From the NCBI GenBank assembly GCA_003512805.1, contig DOOK01000215.1, positions 1 to 5,889 of the forward strand: a DNA stretch of 5,889 nucleotides, read 5' to 3'. The stretch comes from Erwinia sp. (GTDB lineage: Bacteria > Pseudomonadota > Gammaproteobacteria > Enterobacterales > Enterobacteriaceae). Under the pieces are notes generated by a model, which did not search any database, was not told the DNA's origin, and worked only from the letters and a program-made list of their open reading frames with translations. Positions 1 to 5,889 of the stretch are shown here, piece by piece (within the stretch, counting starts at the first letter, position 1; each line of letters opens with the position of its first letter). Both the position numbers and the translations under genes were made by a program.

Positions 1-526
<526 letters not shown>

Positions 527-546
527 TCGTCTTTCTCGCTGACCCT

Positions 547-574
547 AAAAACCCCACCTCGGTGGGGTTTTTTT
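547..574. terminator. Bidirectional intrinsic terminator between rpoC and yjiS
   Basis: A G+C-rich hairpin pairs CCCCAC (552-557) with GTGGGG (562-567) around a CTCG tetraloop. Further A-T pairs extend the stem outward. On the + strand it is followed by seven T (568-574), giving a textbook rho-independent terminator 20 bases after the rpoC stop. On the - strand the A run 547-551 reads as five T, so the same hairpin can end the leftward yjiS transcript, whose stop is about 70 bases away. It should insulate the highly transcribed rpoBC operon from the genes to the right. Confidence 0.93.
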
Positions 575-644
575 ATGCCTGAAACAAGATGATGTGTAGG
601 TCAGGTAAGGTATCACCGTAAGAAAGCCGCTTCGAATAGCTGAC

Positions 645-836
645 TTACCTGTATCGCTTAATATCATCGCTGGTTAGCCCAATATCTCTTAGCTGTGCAT
701 CGCTCAACCGTGCTAATGCTTTGCGGCTGCGTGCCTGCTGTCGCCAGGCCAGCCAGAGCCGCCGCGGTAACCTGAACATCAGTACAAAGGGCGACGCTCT
801 GAAAGGCTGCCCGCCTCTGTTTTCGTTAAATTCCAT
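645..836 (-). CDS. yjiS: Small DUF1127 protein, YjiS-like
   Basis: A 63-residue basic protein. The C-terminal half carries the DUF1127 signature: an Arg-rich helix (around 36-44, RQQARSRKALARL) followed by LSDAQLRDIGLTSDDIKRYR (44-63). The N-terminus MEFNENRG closely resembles the E. coli YjiS start as I remember it (MEFHENRA), which fixes the ATG at 834-836; an AGGAG (843-847 on this strand) lies 6 bases upstream. An in-frame reading up to 1010 exists but would overrun the divergent gene's start and lacks such support. Residues 16-32 are hydrophobic with interspersed Arg (PFVLMFRLPRRLWLAW), perhaps an amphipathic, membrane-touching segment rather than a true transmembrane helix. The biochemical role of YjiS is unknown; some alphaproteobacterial DUF1127 proteins have been linked to RNA and phosphate/carbon metabolism. 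It is divergent from the MocR regulator, as in E. coli, so control by that regulator is a reasonable inference. It is about 9 residues longer than the E. coli protein. Confidence 0.88.
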   Translation of the reverse strand: MEFNENRGGQPFRASPFVLMFRLPRRLWLAWRQQARSRKALARLSDAQLRDIGLTSDDIKRYR

Positions 837-1003
837 CCCCGTCTCCTCATTTCGCTGTACAACTATTCTGCGCGGCGGCCGGACAGGGATACAGATGCAA
901 TAATCACTTTTATTTAACATACAAACTGCGCGATAGTAGGTCTGAATGGTGTTTTGCCTGCGGATCTGTACTGGTTTCCCCTGTGAAAAGGAAAGTGAAA
1001 GCG
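837..1003. promoter_or_regulatory. Divergent control region shared by yjiS and yjiR
   Basis: This 167-bp gap must hold the promoters of both divergent genes. I found no pair of hexamers close to the sigma70 consensus. Weak -10-like words include GATAGT (932-937, + strand) and TATGTT (on the - strand, around 917-922), both in the AT-richer centre 898-925. Two inverted word pairs could be operator material: TACAGAT (890-896) with ATCTGTA (964-970), and ACTAT (862-866) with ATAGT (933-937). CTGCGCG also occurs twice in direct orientation (868-874, 926-932), which is relevant because MocR regulators usually bind direct repeats. Each is short enough to arise by chance. The role as control region follows from gene layout and is more secure than any individual site. 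Confidence 0.45.
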
Positions 1004-2443
1004 ATGACACGTTATGAGCATCTGGCTAATTTACTGGCACAGCGTATTAATCAGGGGCTTTATCTGTGCGGAGAACGTCTGCCGTCGGTCAGGGCGCTGA
1101 GCAAAGAGCATGGCGTCAGTATCAGCACTGTTCAGCAGGCTTACTATCTGCTGGAAGAGCAGCAGCTGATTACGCCTCAGCCTCGTTCCGGTTATTTCGT
1201 GACGCCGCATCAATCCGTACATCCTCTGCCTGCGCTGACGCGGCCGGTTCAGCAGCCTGTAGACATCACGCAGTGGGAAGCGGTGCTGCAGCAGCTTAGT
1301 ACCCGGCAGGAACAGGGAATACTGCAGCTGGGGAGCGGTACGCCTAACCTGATACAGTCGACCCTGAAACCGCTGTGGAAAATTATCGGTCGTCTCGCCC
1401 AGCAACAGGACAGCAGGCTGCTGGAGTATGACAATATTTACGGCATGCCCGAGCTGCGCGAGCAGGTGGCCCGTCTGGCTATCGACAGCGGCTGCCAGCT
1501 CACGCCAGAAGAAATTGTTGTCACCAACGGCTGCCATGAAGCTTTATCGGTAGCGATTCGCGCCGTTTGTCAGGCGGGCGATATTGTGGCGGTAGAGTCG
1601 CCCACCTATCACGGTATTATGCAGACGCTGCGCGGCTTTGGCGTAAAGGTGATTGAGATTCCGACCGATTCGCAGACGGGCATCAGCCTGGAAGCGCTGG
1701 AGCTGGCGTTGGAGCAATGGCCTGTTAAAGCGGTAATTGTGGTACCCAACTGTAACAATTCGCTGGGCTTTATTATGCCGGAGCGACGTAAGCGTGCCTT
1801 GCTGGCACTGGCACAGCGCTTTGATATCGCCATTATTGAGGACGATGTCTATGGCGAACTGGCCTGGGAGTACCCGCGGCCGCCGACGATAAAATCCTTC
1901 GACAGTGATGGCCGCGTGCTGCTCTGCAGCTCGTTTTCCAAAACGCTCGGACCCGGGCTACGCGTAGGCTGGGTCGTGCCGGGCCGTTATCTGGACCGTG
2001 TGCTGCATATGAAATATATCGTCACCGGTTCGGGTGTGCAGCACACGCAGCTCGCGGCCGCGGAGTTTGTCCGGCAGGGCTACTATCCTGCCCATCTCCG
2101 CCGTATGAGGCAGTACTACCGGCGTAACCTGGATATATTTACCGCTGCCGTCTTACAGTATTTCCCCTGCGGCATCTGCGTTACGCGTCCGCAAGGCGGC
2201 TATCTCCTGTGGATTGAGCTACCGGAAGCCGTGGATACGGTAAAGCTGAGTAAGCAGATGCGCGATGAGAGCGTGCAGATCGCTGTTGGGTCGCTGCTTT
2301 CCGCCTCGGGCAAATATCAAAACTGTTTGCGCCTTAATTACGGCCTGCCTTTTACGGCAGAGACGGAAAGAGCGTTGGTCACGCTGGGATCCGCCATTGA
2401 ACAGGCTTTCGAGGCGGCGCTTCCCGGTATCGTTGCGGAGTGA
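1004..2443 (+). CDS. yjiR: MocR-family regulator (GntR wHTH fused to PLP aminotransferase-like domain), YjiR-like
   Basis: A 479-residue cytoplasmic transcription regulator. Residues 3-66 form a GntR-type winged helix (LPSVRALSKEHGVSISTVQQ, then PQPRSGYFV). After a linker, about 110-470 is a fold-type I aminotransferase domain. Expected PLP-site elements are present: TNG (184-186), Tyr202 in SPTYHG, Asn251/Asn252 in NCNNSLG, the acidic pair 280-281 in EDDVYGEL, the Schiff-base lysine K313 in SSFSK, R320 in GLRVGW, and the carboxylate-binding R443 in NCLRLNYG. Such proteins normally sense PLP or a PLP-amino acid adduct rather than act as enzymes. Similarity to E. coli YjiR (about 470 residues, effector unknown) runs full length in memory. 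ATG 1004 matches that start (MTRY); AGGA at 989-992 is a rather distant SD. An in-frame GTG at 983 would add seven residues without homology. Oddity: the usual Pro of NNPLG is Ser253. It probably regulates itself and the divergent yjiS (inference). Confidence 0.9.
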   Translation: MTRYEHLANLLAQRINQGLYLCGERLPSVRALSKEHGVSISTVQQAYYLLEEQQLITPQPRSGYFVTPHQSVHPLPALTRPVQQPVDITQWEAVLQQLSTRQEQGILQLGSGTPNLIQSTLKPLWKIIGRLAQQQDSRLLEYDNIYGMPELREQVARLAIDSGCQLTPEEIVVTNGCHEALSVAIRAVCQAGDIVAVESPTYHGIMQTLRGFGVKVIEIPTDSQTGISLEALELALEQWPVKAVIVVPNCNNSLGFIMPERRKRALLALAQRFDIAIIEDDVYGELAWEYPRPPTIKSFDSDGRVLLCSSFSKTLGPGLRVGWVVPGRYLDRVLHMKYIVTGSGVQHTQLAAAEFVRQGYYPAHLRRMRQYYRRNLDIFTAAVLQYFPCGICVTRPQGGYLLWIELPEAVDTVKLSKQMRDESVQIAVGSLLSASGKYQNCLRLNYGLPFTAETERALVTLGSAIEQAFEAALPGIVAE

Positions 2444-2581
2444 GGGGCAGGCCCGAGAGGAAAAAATTAACGGGCTTGGGCGCGGCTTCTTACAACGCCA
2501 ACAGCGATTCTATTTATCTTGCCAGCGCCAGTCATAACCAGAGTTGATTTGTGGAACACGCTTCGGGTATTTATTGTCCTT

Positions 2582-2607
2582 TTCTATTTTTACGTTAAAA
2601 AATAGAA
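2582..2607. repeat. Perfect 10-bp A/T-rich inverted repeat (hairpin)
   Basis: TTCTATTTTT (2582-2591) is exactly complementary to AAAAATAGAA (2598-2607), with a 6-base loop ACGTTA. It sits in the AT-rich interval 138 bases after the yjiR stop. Neither side has a terminal T run beyond the stem, and the stem is nearly all A-T pairs, so it is not a typical terminator. It could be a protein-binding dyad, a weak mRNA 3' end, or a by-product of base composition. Confidence 0.5.
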
Positions 2608-2742
2608 GGTAAGGAAAGGCTAATTAATTATTTATAGGAATTTTCAGGGGTACGGTAGTCGCATTTATATTATATATATTTTTTTGATTTGTATTCTTTT
2701 CCTGAGCTTTCTCTTAAATGCATTCAGGCTCTGCGCTTAATA

Positions 2743-2771
2743 TTGAGATGTCTATCCCATCTTGTTAAATT
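2743..2771 (+). promoter_or_regulatory. Candidate sigma70 promoter of the sugar transferase gene
   Basis: TTGAGA (2743-2748, five of six matches to the -35 consensus) is separated by 17 bases from TAAATT (2766-2771, four of six to the -10). Transcription would begin near 2778, leaving a leader of about 75 bases. The spacer contains a small dyad, AGATG (2746-2750) and CATCT (2758-2762), that could be an operator. TATAAA at 2774-2779 is an alternative -10 but has no matching -35. The call is tentative because AT-rich DNA yields such matches often. Confidence 0.35.
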
Positions 2772-2851
2772 AATATAAATTCCCGCTGCCGGCCACGCGG
2801 CGCACTTCCCTGTCGTCGCTCAGCACTGTCAGCCAGCTGCTGTGAGGTATT

Positions 2852-3880
2852 ATGAATAAAAATAAGATAAAGGCCATGGTGCGCCCGGCCATGAAAAATG
2901 CGGTTTCGCTACGTCTGCGTGTTGAAAAAGCCTTACTGAAAAGAAAAAAATTAGCGGAATATAATCCTGCTCTGGAACAGGATATGGATATTATTGTTCA
3001 TAACAGAATATCCGGTGACATTCCTGAAAGGGTCTGGATGTTTTGGGCAGGCTCAACATTGCCGAAAGAAATTCAGAGTTTCGTTGATAAGGTCTCGCGT
3101 GAGAACCCTGAATGGTCGGTCACGGTGGTCAATGACGCGAATCTGTCGCACTATCTGCCCGACCTGGTCTTTACACGTCAGGATATGTTGGTGGCGCACA
3201 GAAGCGACGTTATTCGTCTGGAGTTGCTGTATAAATACGGTGGCGTTTGGATGGATGCCAGCGTGATACTGAACCGTACGCTGGATGAGTTTCTGGCAGT
3301 TAACGGCAATCAGCGTTATGACATGGTCGCGTTTTATCGCGATGTCTCCACTGTCGATCGGCGCTATCCGGTGATTGAAACCTGGTTTATGGCCGCACCG
3401 AAAAAGAACTCGTTTATTGCCAGCTGGCTAAGCTATTTCCGTCCTATTCTCACCCTGGGCGCGGAAGAAATGTTTAAACAACTTCAGCAGCTGCCCAATT
3501 ATCAGGAGCTGGTGCAGAAAATCACCGACCCGCAATATCTTATCCTGAATATTACGCAGCAGCAGGCGCTGCGCGAATATAATGATTACAATTTTTATTT
3601 AAGAAAGTGCGAGGCTAATGCGCTTTATTATCAGCGCCTGGTGAGCTGGGATGCCGTACAGCTTAGCCGTATGCTGATGATCGATCGTTTGCCCGACGTT
3701 TTGCCGCCTATCGTCAAGCTGACCGGACTGGATCGGAAATATCTCAGCACCAACTTACGTTATGGTGCGGTAAATAAGGACAGTTTACTGGGGCAGGTGC
3801 TGTTTGCGGATGTGCCCGACAGGCTGCCGAATGTGCCAGACATGCCGATGCCCGGCATGTCCGGCAGTGCAGGCGCTTAG
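2852..3880 (+). CDS. Orphan sugar transferase, capsular polysaccharide synthesis (Caps_synth / GT32-like) type
   Basis: A 342-residue protein without signal peptide or clear membrane helix. IPERVWMFWAGSTLP (57-71) is the N-terminal nucleotide-sugar-fold motif of this group. HRSDVIRLELLYKYGG (116-131) followed by VWMDAS (132-137) is the hallmark acceptor/donor block, with D119 and D135 the likely metal and sugar-nucleotide contacts. The family (as I recognise it, Pfam Caps_synth, related to OCH1-like transferases) moves sugars onto capsule, O-antigen or other glycans; donor and acceptor cannot be read from sequence. The first 35 residues contain about 12 Lys/Arg and could hold the enzyme to the inner membrane (inference). 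The C-terminus (320-342) is a Pro/Met-rich repeat unlike the fold. ATG 2852 has GAGG 4 bases upstream and an in-frame stop at 2843-2845 just before it. The 5' end is AT-rich (2941-3000: 19 of 60 G/C), rising later, suggesting transfer. It stands alone, without other polysaccharide genes, and its stop overlaps that of thiH. Glycosyltransferase class is fairly sure; role unknown. Confidence 0.82.
   Translation: MNKNKIKAMVRPAMKNAVSLRLRVEKALLKRKKLAEYNPALEQDMDIIVHNRISGDIPERVWMFWAGSTLPKEIQSFVDKVSRENPEWSVTVVNDANLSHYLPDLVFTRQDMLVAHRSDVIRLELLYKYGGVWMDASVILNRTLDEFLAVNGNQRYDMVAFYRDVSTVDRRYPVIETWFMAAPKKNSFIASWLSYFRPILTLGAEEMFKQLQQLPNYQELVQKITDPQYLILNITQQQALREYNDYNFYLRKCEANALYYQRLVSWDAVQLSRMLMIDRLPDVLPPIVKLTGLDRKYLSTNLRYGAVNKDSLLGQVLFADVPDRLPNVPDMPMPGMSGSAGA
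3811..3848 (+). repeat. Imperfect tandem repeat at the transferase 3' end
   Basis: TGTGCCCGACAGGCTGCCGA (3811-3830) is followed one base later by TGTGCCAGACATGCCGA (3832-3848). The two copies differ by one substitution and an in-frame loss of three bases. They encode VPDRLP and VPDMP, and are followed by MPGM. The repeat keeps the frame and adds a Pro-rich tail beyond the catalytic domain; it may result from local duplication by slippage. Confidence 0.6.
3839..3861. repeat. G+C-rich hairpin at the transferase/thiH convergent end
   Basis: GACATGCCG (3839-3847) pairs perfectly with CGGCATGTC (3853-3861) around a 5-base loop; after one mismatch two more C-G pairs are possible (3836-3837 with 3863-3864). 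It lies inside the last codons of the transferase and about 16 bases beyond the thiH stop on the other strand. There is no T run on either side, so it is not a canonical intrinsic terminator, but it is the only strong stem at a junction with no intergenic space. It may protect the thi mRNA 3' end or slow polymerase. Confidence 0.55.
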
Positions 3881-4998
3881 GCTCTTCCCAGCCAGCTGTC
3901 CCAGTCTTTCCAGACGGGCTGCATGCCGGCGCGAATCAGCGCTTCGGCAACCTGCTGCGGAGGGCGATTATCGTGCGGTGAGAATTGTTCCAACTCGCTT
4001 TGCCCGTCGGCATAGCCGCCGGGCTGCGTTTTTGAAAAAGCACTCACCGTATTGATCGCCAGCGGTACCACTTTGTCACGGAACTGCGGCGATTCGCGCG
4101 TTGACAGCGACTGCTCCACTTCCGGTGCAAACAGGCGAAACGCGCAGATAACCTGTACCAGCTGGGCTTCATCCATGATTGAGGCAGGCTGAATGCCGCC
4201 GGCACAAGGCCGCAGGCGAGGAAAAGCCACTGAATAGCGGCTTTGCCAGTAGGTTTTTTGAAGCCACAGCAGATGTTCCGCCATCATATAGCAGTCGGTG
4301 CGCCAGCTGTCGGAAAGGCCGATAAGCGCACCCAGCCCAATCTTATCAATACCCGCGCGCCCTAATCTGTCCGGCGTTTCCAGCCGGAAGAAAAAATCCT
4401 GCTTATTGCCTTTGAGATGATGCTGACCGTATACCGTCGGATGATAAGTTTCCTGATAGACCAGCACGCCATCCAGGCCCAGCTTTTTCAGTTCCGCGTA
4501 GTCCTGCTGGCCCAGCGGCTGGACTTCCATCATCAGCGAGCTGAAATGCGCGCGAATAGCAGGCAGATGGCGCCGGAAATAGTCCATGCCGACTTTCGCC
4601 TGGTGTTCGCCAGTGACCAGCAACAGTTGATCGAATCCCATCGCCCTGATCGCCAGACACTCGCGTTCTATCTCCTGTGCATCCAACGTTTTACGCTTGA
4701 TACGATTGCTCATTGAGAAGCCGCAATAGGTACAATCGTTAGCACAAAGATTGGAGAGGTAAAGCGGAACGAAAAGGTTAACAGCGTGCCCAAAGCGCTG
4801 GCGTGTCAGTCGCTGTGCCTGACGAGCCATGGGTTCCAGCCAGGCTTGCGCGGCAGGTGACAACAGCGCCATCAGCTCCTCGCGGCCTACCACAGGGGCA
4901 TTGAGCGCCCGTACCACGTCTGCGGAAGTTTTGCTGTTGATACGCAGGCGAATATCGTCCCAGTCCAGCTGCTCCCATTGCGCGACAAAGCTTTTCAT
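3877..4998 (-). CDS. thiH: 2-iminoacetate (dehydroglycine) synthase, tyrosine lyase ThiH
   Basis: A 373-residue radical-SAM enzyme. It cleaves tyrosine to p-cresol and dehydroglycine, which ThiG uses to build the thiazole of thiamine; in E. coli ThiH forms a complex with ThiG. The [4Fe-4S]/SAM motif is CANDCTYC with cysteines 85, 89 and 92. The flanking [34 protein letters not shown] (around 128-141), [21 protein letters not shown] and the C-terminal SLSTRES (297-303) and [12 protein letters not shown] (321-332) blocks are all typical of the aerobic gammaproteobacterial enzyme, as opposed to ThiO. The start overlaps the thiG stop (ATGA, 4995-4998) with GGAG 7 bases upstream inside thiG, so translation is coupled. 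It ends in DSWLGRA, about four residues short of E. coli ThiH (377) as I recall it, and its TAA overlaps the stop of the convergent transferase; the missing tail is not catalytic. Confidence 0.97.
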   Translation of the reverse strand: MKSFVAQWEQLDWDDIRLRINSKTSADVVRALNAPVVGREELMALLSPAAQAWLEPMARQAQRLTRQRFGHAVNLFVPLYLSNLCANDCTYCGFSMSNRIKRKTLDAQEIERECLAIRAMGFDQLLLVTGEHQAKVGMDYFRRHLPAIRAHFSSLMMEVQPLGQQDYAELKKLGLDGVLVYQETYHPTVYGQHHLKGNKQDFFFRLETPDRLGRAGIDKIGLGALIGLSDSWRTDCYMMAEHLLWLQKTYWQSRYSVAFPRLRPCAGGIQPASIMDEAQLVQVICAFRLFAPEVEQSLSTRESPQFRDKVVPLAINTVSAFSKTQPGGYADGQSELEQFSPHDNRPPQQVAEALIRAGMQPVWKDWDSWLGRA

Positions 4999-5771
4999 AA
5001 GGTCGCTCCGCTTTGCAAAAAGCTGGTCAGCGGGCTGGTGGCGACGGCCTGCTGCTGACGGCTTCCCAGTCCACTCTGCCGCGCCAGCTCGCCCGCTTCT
5101 ACGGCCAGGCGGAAGGCGCGCGCCATCTGAACAGGGTCGCGGGCGGAAGCCATAGCGGTATTCACCAGTACCGCATCGGCACCCATTTCCAGTGCTTCGC
5201 TGGCATGACTGGGCGCGCCAATGCCGGCATCAATCACCACGGGAACGCTGGCCTGTTCGATAATGATGGCCAGTAAATCACGTGTTTTCAGTCCCTGATT
5301 GCTACCAATCGGTGCGCCAAGCGGCATGACCGCGGCACAGCCCGCTTCCTCAAGCCTTTTACACAACACTGGATCGGCATGGCAGTAGGGCAGAACGGTA
5401 AAGCCTTCTCGTACCAGCGTCTCCGCCGCCCTGAGCGTTTCTACGGCATCGGGCAGCAGATAACGGGCATCAGGATGGATTTCCAGCTTCACCCAGTGCG
5501 TGCCCAGGGCCTCCCGCGCCAGGCGGGCGGCAAAAATGGCTTCTTCGGCGGTTTTCGCGCCTGAAGTATTGGGAAGAAGCTGCACGCCCAGCTGGCGTAA
5601 AGGCGCCAGAATACCGTCATCACCCCCACGTAAATCTACGCGCTTCATTGCCATCGTCACCAGCTGCGTACCGGACGCCTGCAGGGCACTGAGCATAACC
5701 GCAGGACTGGAAAATTTACCGGTGCCGGTAAACAGGCGCGAAGAAAAGGTCTTATCAGCAATTTGTAGCAT
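4995..5771 (-). CDS. thiG: Thiazole synthase ThiG
   Basis: A 258-residue TIM-barrel enzyme that condenses deoxyxylulose 5-phosphate, dehydroglycine from ThiH and sulfur from ThiS thiocarboxylate into the thiazole phosphate of thiamine. K95 in [16 protein letters not shown] is the lysine expected to form the Schiff base with the sugar. Other family blocks are LFTGTGKF (13-20), [45 protein letters not shown] and the phosphate-binding [20 protein letters not shown] stretch. Start: MLQIADKTF matches E. coli ThiG (256 residues), with GGAGG 5 bases upstream; a longer reading to 5855 would lie over thiS and lacks homology. The gene begins one base after the thiS stop and ends in a 4-base overlap with thiH, so the three are one coupled transcript. 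Control is presumably by the TPP riboswitch upstream of thiC, outside the window. Confidence 0.97.
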   Translation of the reverse strand: MLQIADKTFSSRLFTGTGKFSSPAVMLSALQASGTQLVTMAMKRVDLRGGDDGILAPLRQLGVQLLPNTSGAKTAEEAIFAARLAREALGTHWVKLEIHPDARYLLPDAVETLRAAETLVREGFTVLPYCHADPVLCKRLEEAGCAAVMPLGAPIGSNQGLKTRDLLAIIIEQASVPVVIDAGIGAPSHASEALEMGADAVLVNTAMASARDPVQMARAFRLAVEAGELARQSGLGSRQQQAVATSPLTSFLQSGATL

Positions 5772-5772
5772 A

Positions 5773-5889
5773 TCAGCCTCCGGCGATGGCCTGGAAAATA
5801 ACCAGACTGTCGCCTTCCTGTAAAAGATAGTCAGGCCAGCGGTCTCGCGGCACAATCCGCTGATTCACGGCCAGTGCGGTGCCGGAGGT
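5773..5889 (-). CDS. thiS: Sulfur carrier protein ThiS (3' part only)
   Basis: The last 38 codons of a protein usually about 66 residues long; its 5' end lies beyond the right edge. ThiS is a small ubiquitin-fold carrier. ThiF adenylates its C-terminal glycine, sulfur is added to give a thiocarboxylate, and ThiG takes the sulfur for the thiazole ring. Visible residues run from [18 protein letters not shown] to the tail [12 protein letters not shown], matching the conserved ALAINQ...VPR and LLFQVIAGG blocks of the family, and the diagnostic terminal Gly-Gly is intact. TGA at 5773-5775 is one base from the thiG ATG. In E. coli the next genes upstream are thiF, thiE and thiC, and the same is expected here but not seen. 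Confidence 0.93.
   Translation of the reverse strand, partial: TSGTALAVNQRIVPRDRWPDYLLQEGDSLVIFQAIAGG
5777..5781 (-). promoter_or_regulatory. thiG ribosome binding site inside the thiS Gly-Gly codons
   Basis: GGAGG on the - strand sits 5 bases before the thiG ATG and is made of the last two sense codons of thiS (gga ggc). It decides the thiG start at 5771 rather than an upstream one. Since the Gly-Gly end is essential for ThiS function, the codon choice serves both the protein and translation of the next gene. Confidence 0.85.

Larger units (their letters stand above)
2444..2851. other. Non-coding, strongly AT-rich interval before the sugar transferase gene
   Basis: This 408-bp stretch holds no credible gene. 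Just after the yjiR stop, an 8-bp stem with one G-T wobble (2448-2455 with 2471-2478, 15-base loop) could help end the yjiR transcript, but no T run follows, so it is not a standard terminator. The centre is very AT-rich: the 60-base lines starting at 2581 and 2641 contain 13 and 15 G/C respectively, including a TATATATATT run near 2671-2680. Sequence of this kind attracts H-NS in enterobacteria and often marks acquired DNA. It also includes the A/T hairpin at 2582-2607 and a candidate promoter at 2743-2771. From 2781 to the start codon it becomes G+C-rich again, forming the transferase leader, with a weak 5-bp hairpin (2821-2825 with 2838-2842) just upstream of the SD. Confidence 0.7.

Noticed and set aside
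602..651. Exact 8-bp inverted repeat CAGGTAAG / CTTACCTG around the yjiS stop
   Set aside because: The arms are 34 bases apart, do not extend, and have no T run; the nearby bidirectional terminator already explains transcript ends.
983..1003. GTG start for the MocR regulator seven codons upstream
   Set aside because: The extra residues (MKRKVKA) have no homology in memory and no SD at proper distance; the MTRY start matches YjiR.
837..1010. N-terminal extension of the DUF1127 protein to 121 residues
   Set aside because: It would run across the whole divergent control region into the first codons of yjiR, while the MEFNENR start has an AGGAG at 6 bases and matches YjiS.
2448..2478. Stem after the yjiR stop as an intrinsic terminator
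   Set aside because: The loop is 15 bases and the sequence after the stem (GGCGCGG) has no T run, so it does not meet the usual pattern.
2440..2547. Short frame starting with GTG just after yjiR, ending SYNANSDSIYLASASHNQS
   Set aside because: It is 35 codons long, overlaps the yjiR stop, has no clear SD and no family I recognise. The composition looks protein-like, so a gene remnant is possible, but support is too thin to annotate.
4403..5823. Several open frames of 60-108 codons opposite or out of frame with thiG and thiH
   Set aside because: They have low-complexity Arg/Ala/Gln-rich translations typical of shadow frames in G+C-rich genes, with no SD or recognisable domain.
5772..5855. 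Longer ThiG start
   Set aside because: It would overlay the thiS coding sequence in another frame; the ATG at 5771 has the family N-terminus and a strong SD.

Overview
The window comes from a gammaproteobacterium of the order Enterobacterales. The beta' subunit C-terminus, ThiG, ThiH and the tail of ThiS all match, almost residue for residue, what I remember of the E. coli proteins, and rpoC lies convergent to thiSGH as in E. coli. Small differences and the extra genes between rpoC and thiH suggest a relative outside Escherichia, perhaps Erwiniaceae (Pantoea or Erwinia type). That family-level guess is inference.

Layout, left to right: (1) the 3' end of rpoC on the + strand, closed by a strong terminator that works in both directions; (2) a small DUF1127 gene (yjiS) on the - strand, divergent from a full-length MocR-type GntR/aminotransferase regulator (yjiR) on the + strand, with a 167-bp shared control region; (3) about 400 bp of non-coding sequence that is very AT-rich in its middle (two 60-base lines are only 22-25% G+C), with an A/T hairpin and a plausible promoter; (4) an orphan sugar transferase of the capsular-polysaccharide-synthesis type on the + strand, ending in a small Pro/Met-rich repeat; (5) on the - strand, the 3' part of the thiamine operon, read thiS (partial), thiG, thiH, with translationally coupled junctions. 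The transferase and thiH converge and share their stop codons.

Functionally the ends are core genome: transcription (rpoC) and synthesis of the thiazole half of thiamine (ThiS sulfur carrier, ThiG thiazole synthase, ThiH tyrosine lyase giving dehydroglycine). The middle, positions 527-3876, looks like accessory cargo in the rpoC-thiH interval. The yjiS/yjiR pair is also adjacent in E. coli, but far away on that chromosome, so here it appears to have moved as a unit. The transferase stands alone, with no other polysaccharide genes in view, and looks horizontally acquired.

I see no tRNA, rRNA, CRISPR array, insertion sequence or phage attachment site. The TPP riboswitch expected for the thi operon should lie upstream of thiC, beyond the right edge. 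I do not see a convincing undescribed multi-gene system; the most unusual parts are the orphan transferase with its AT-rich leader and its repeat/hairpin at the convergent junction.
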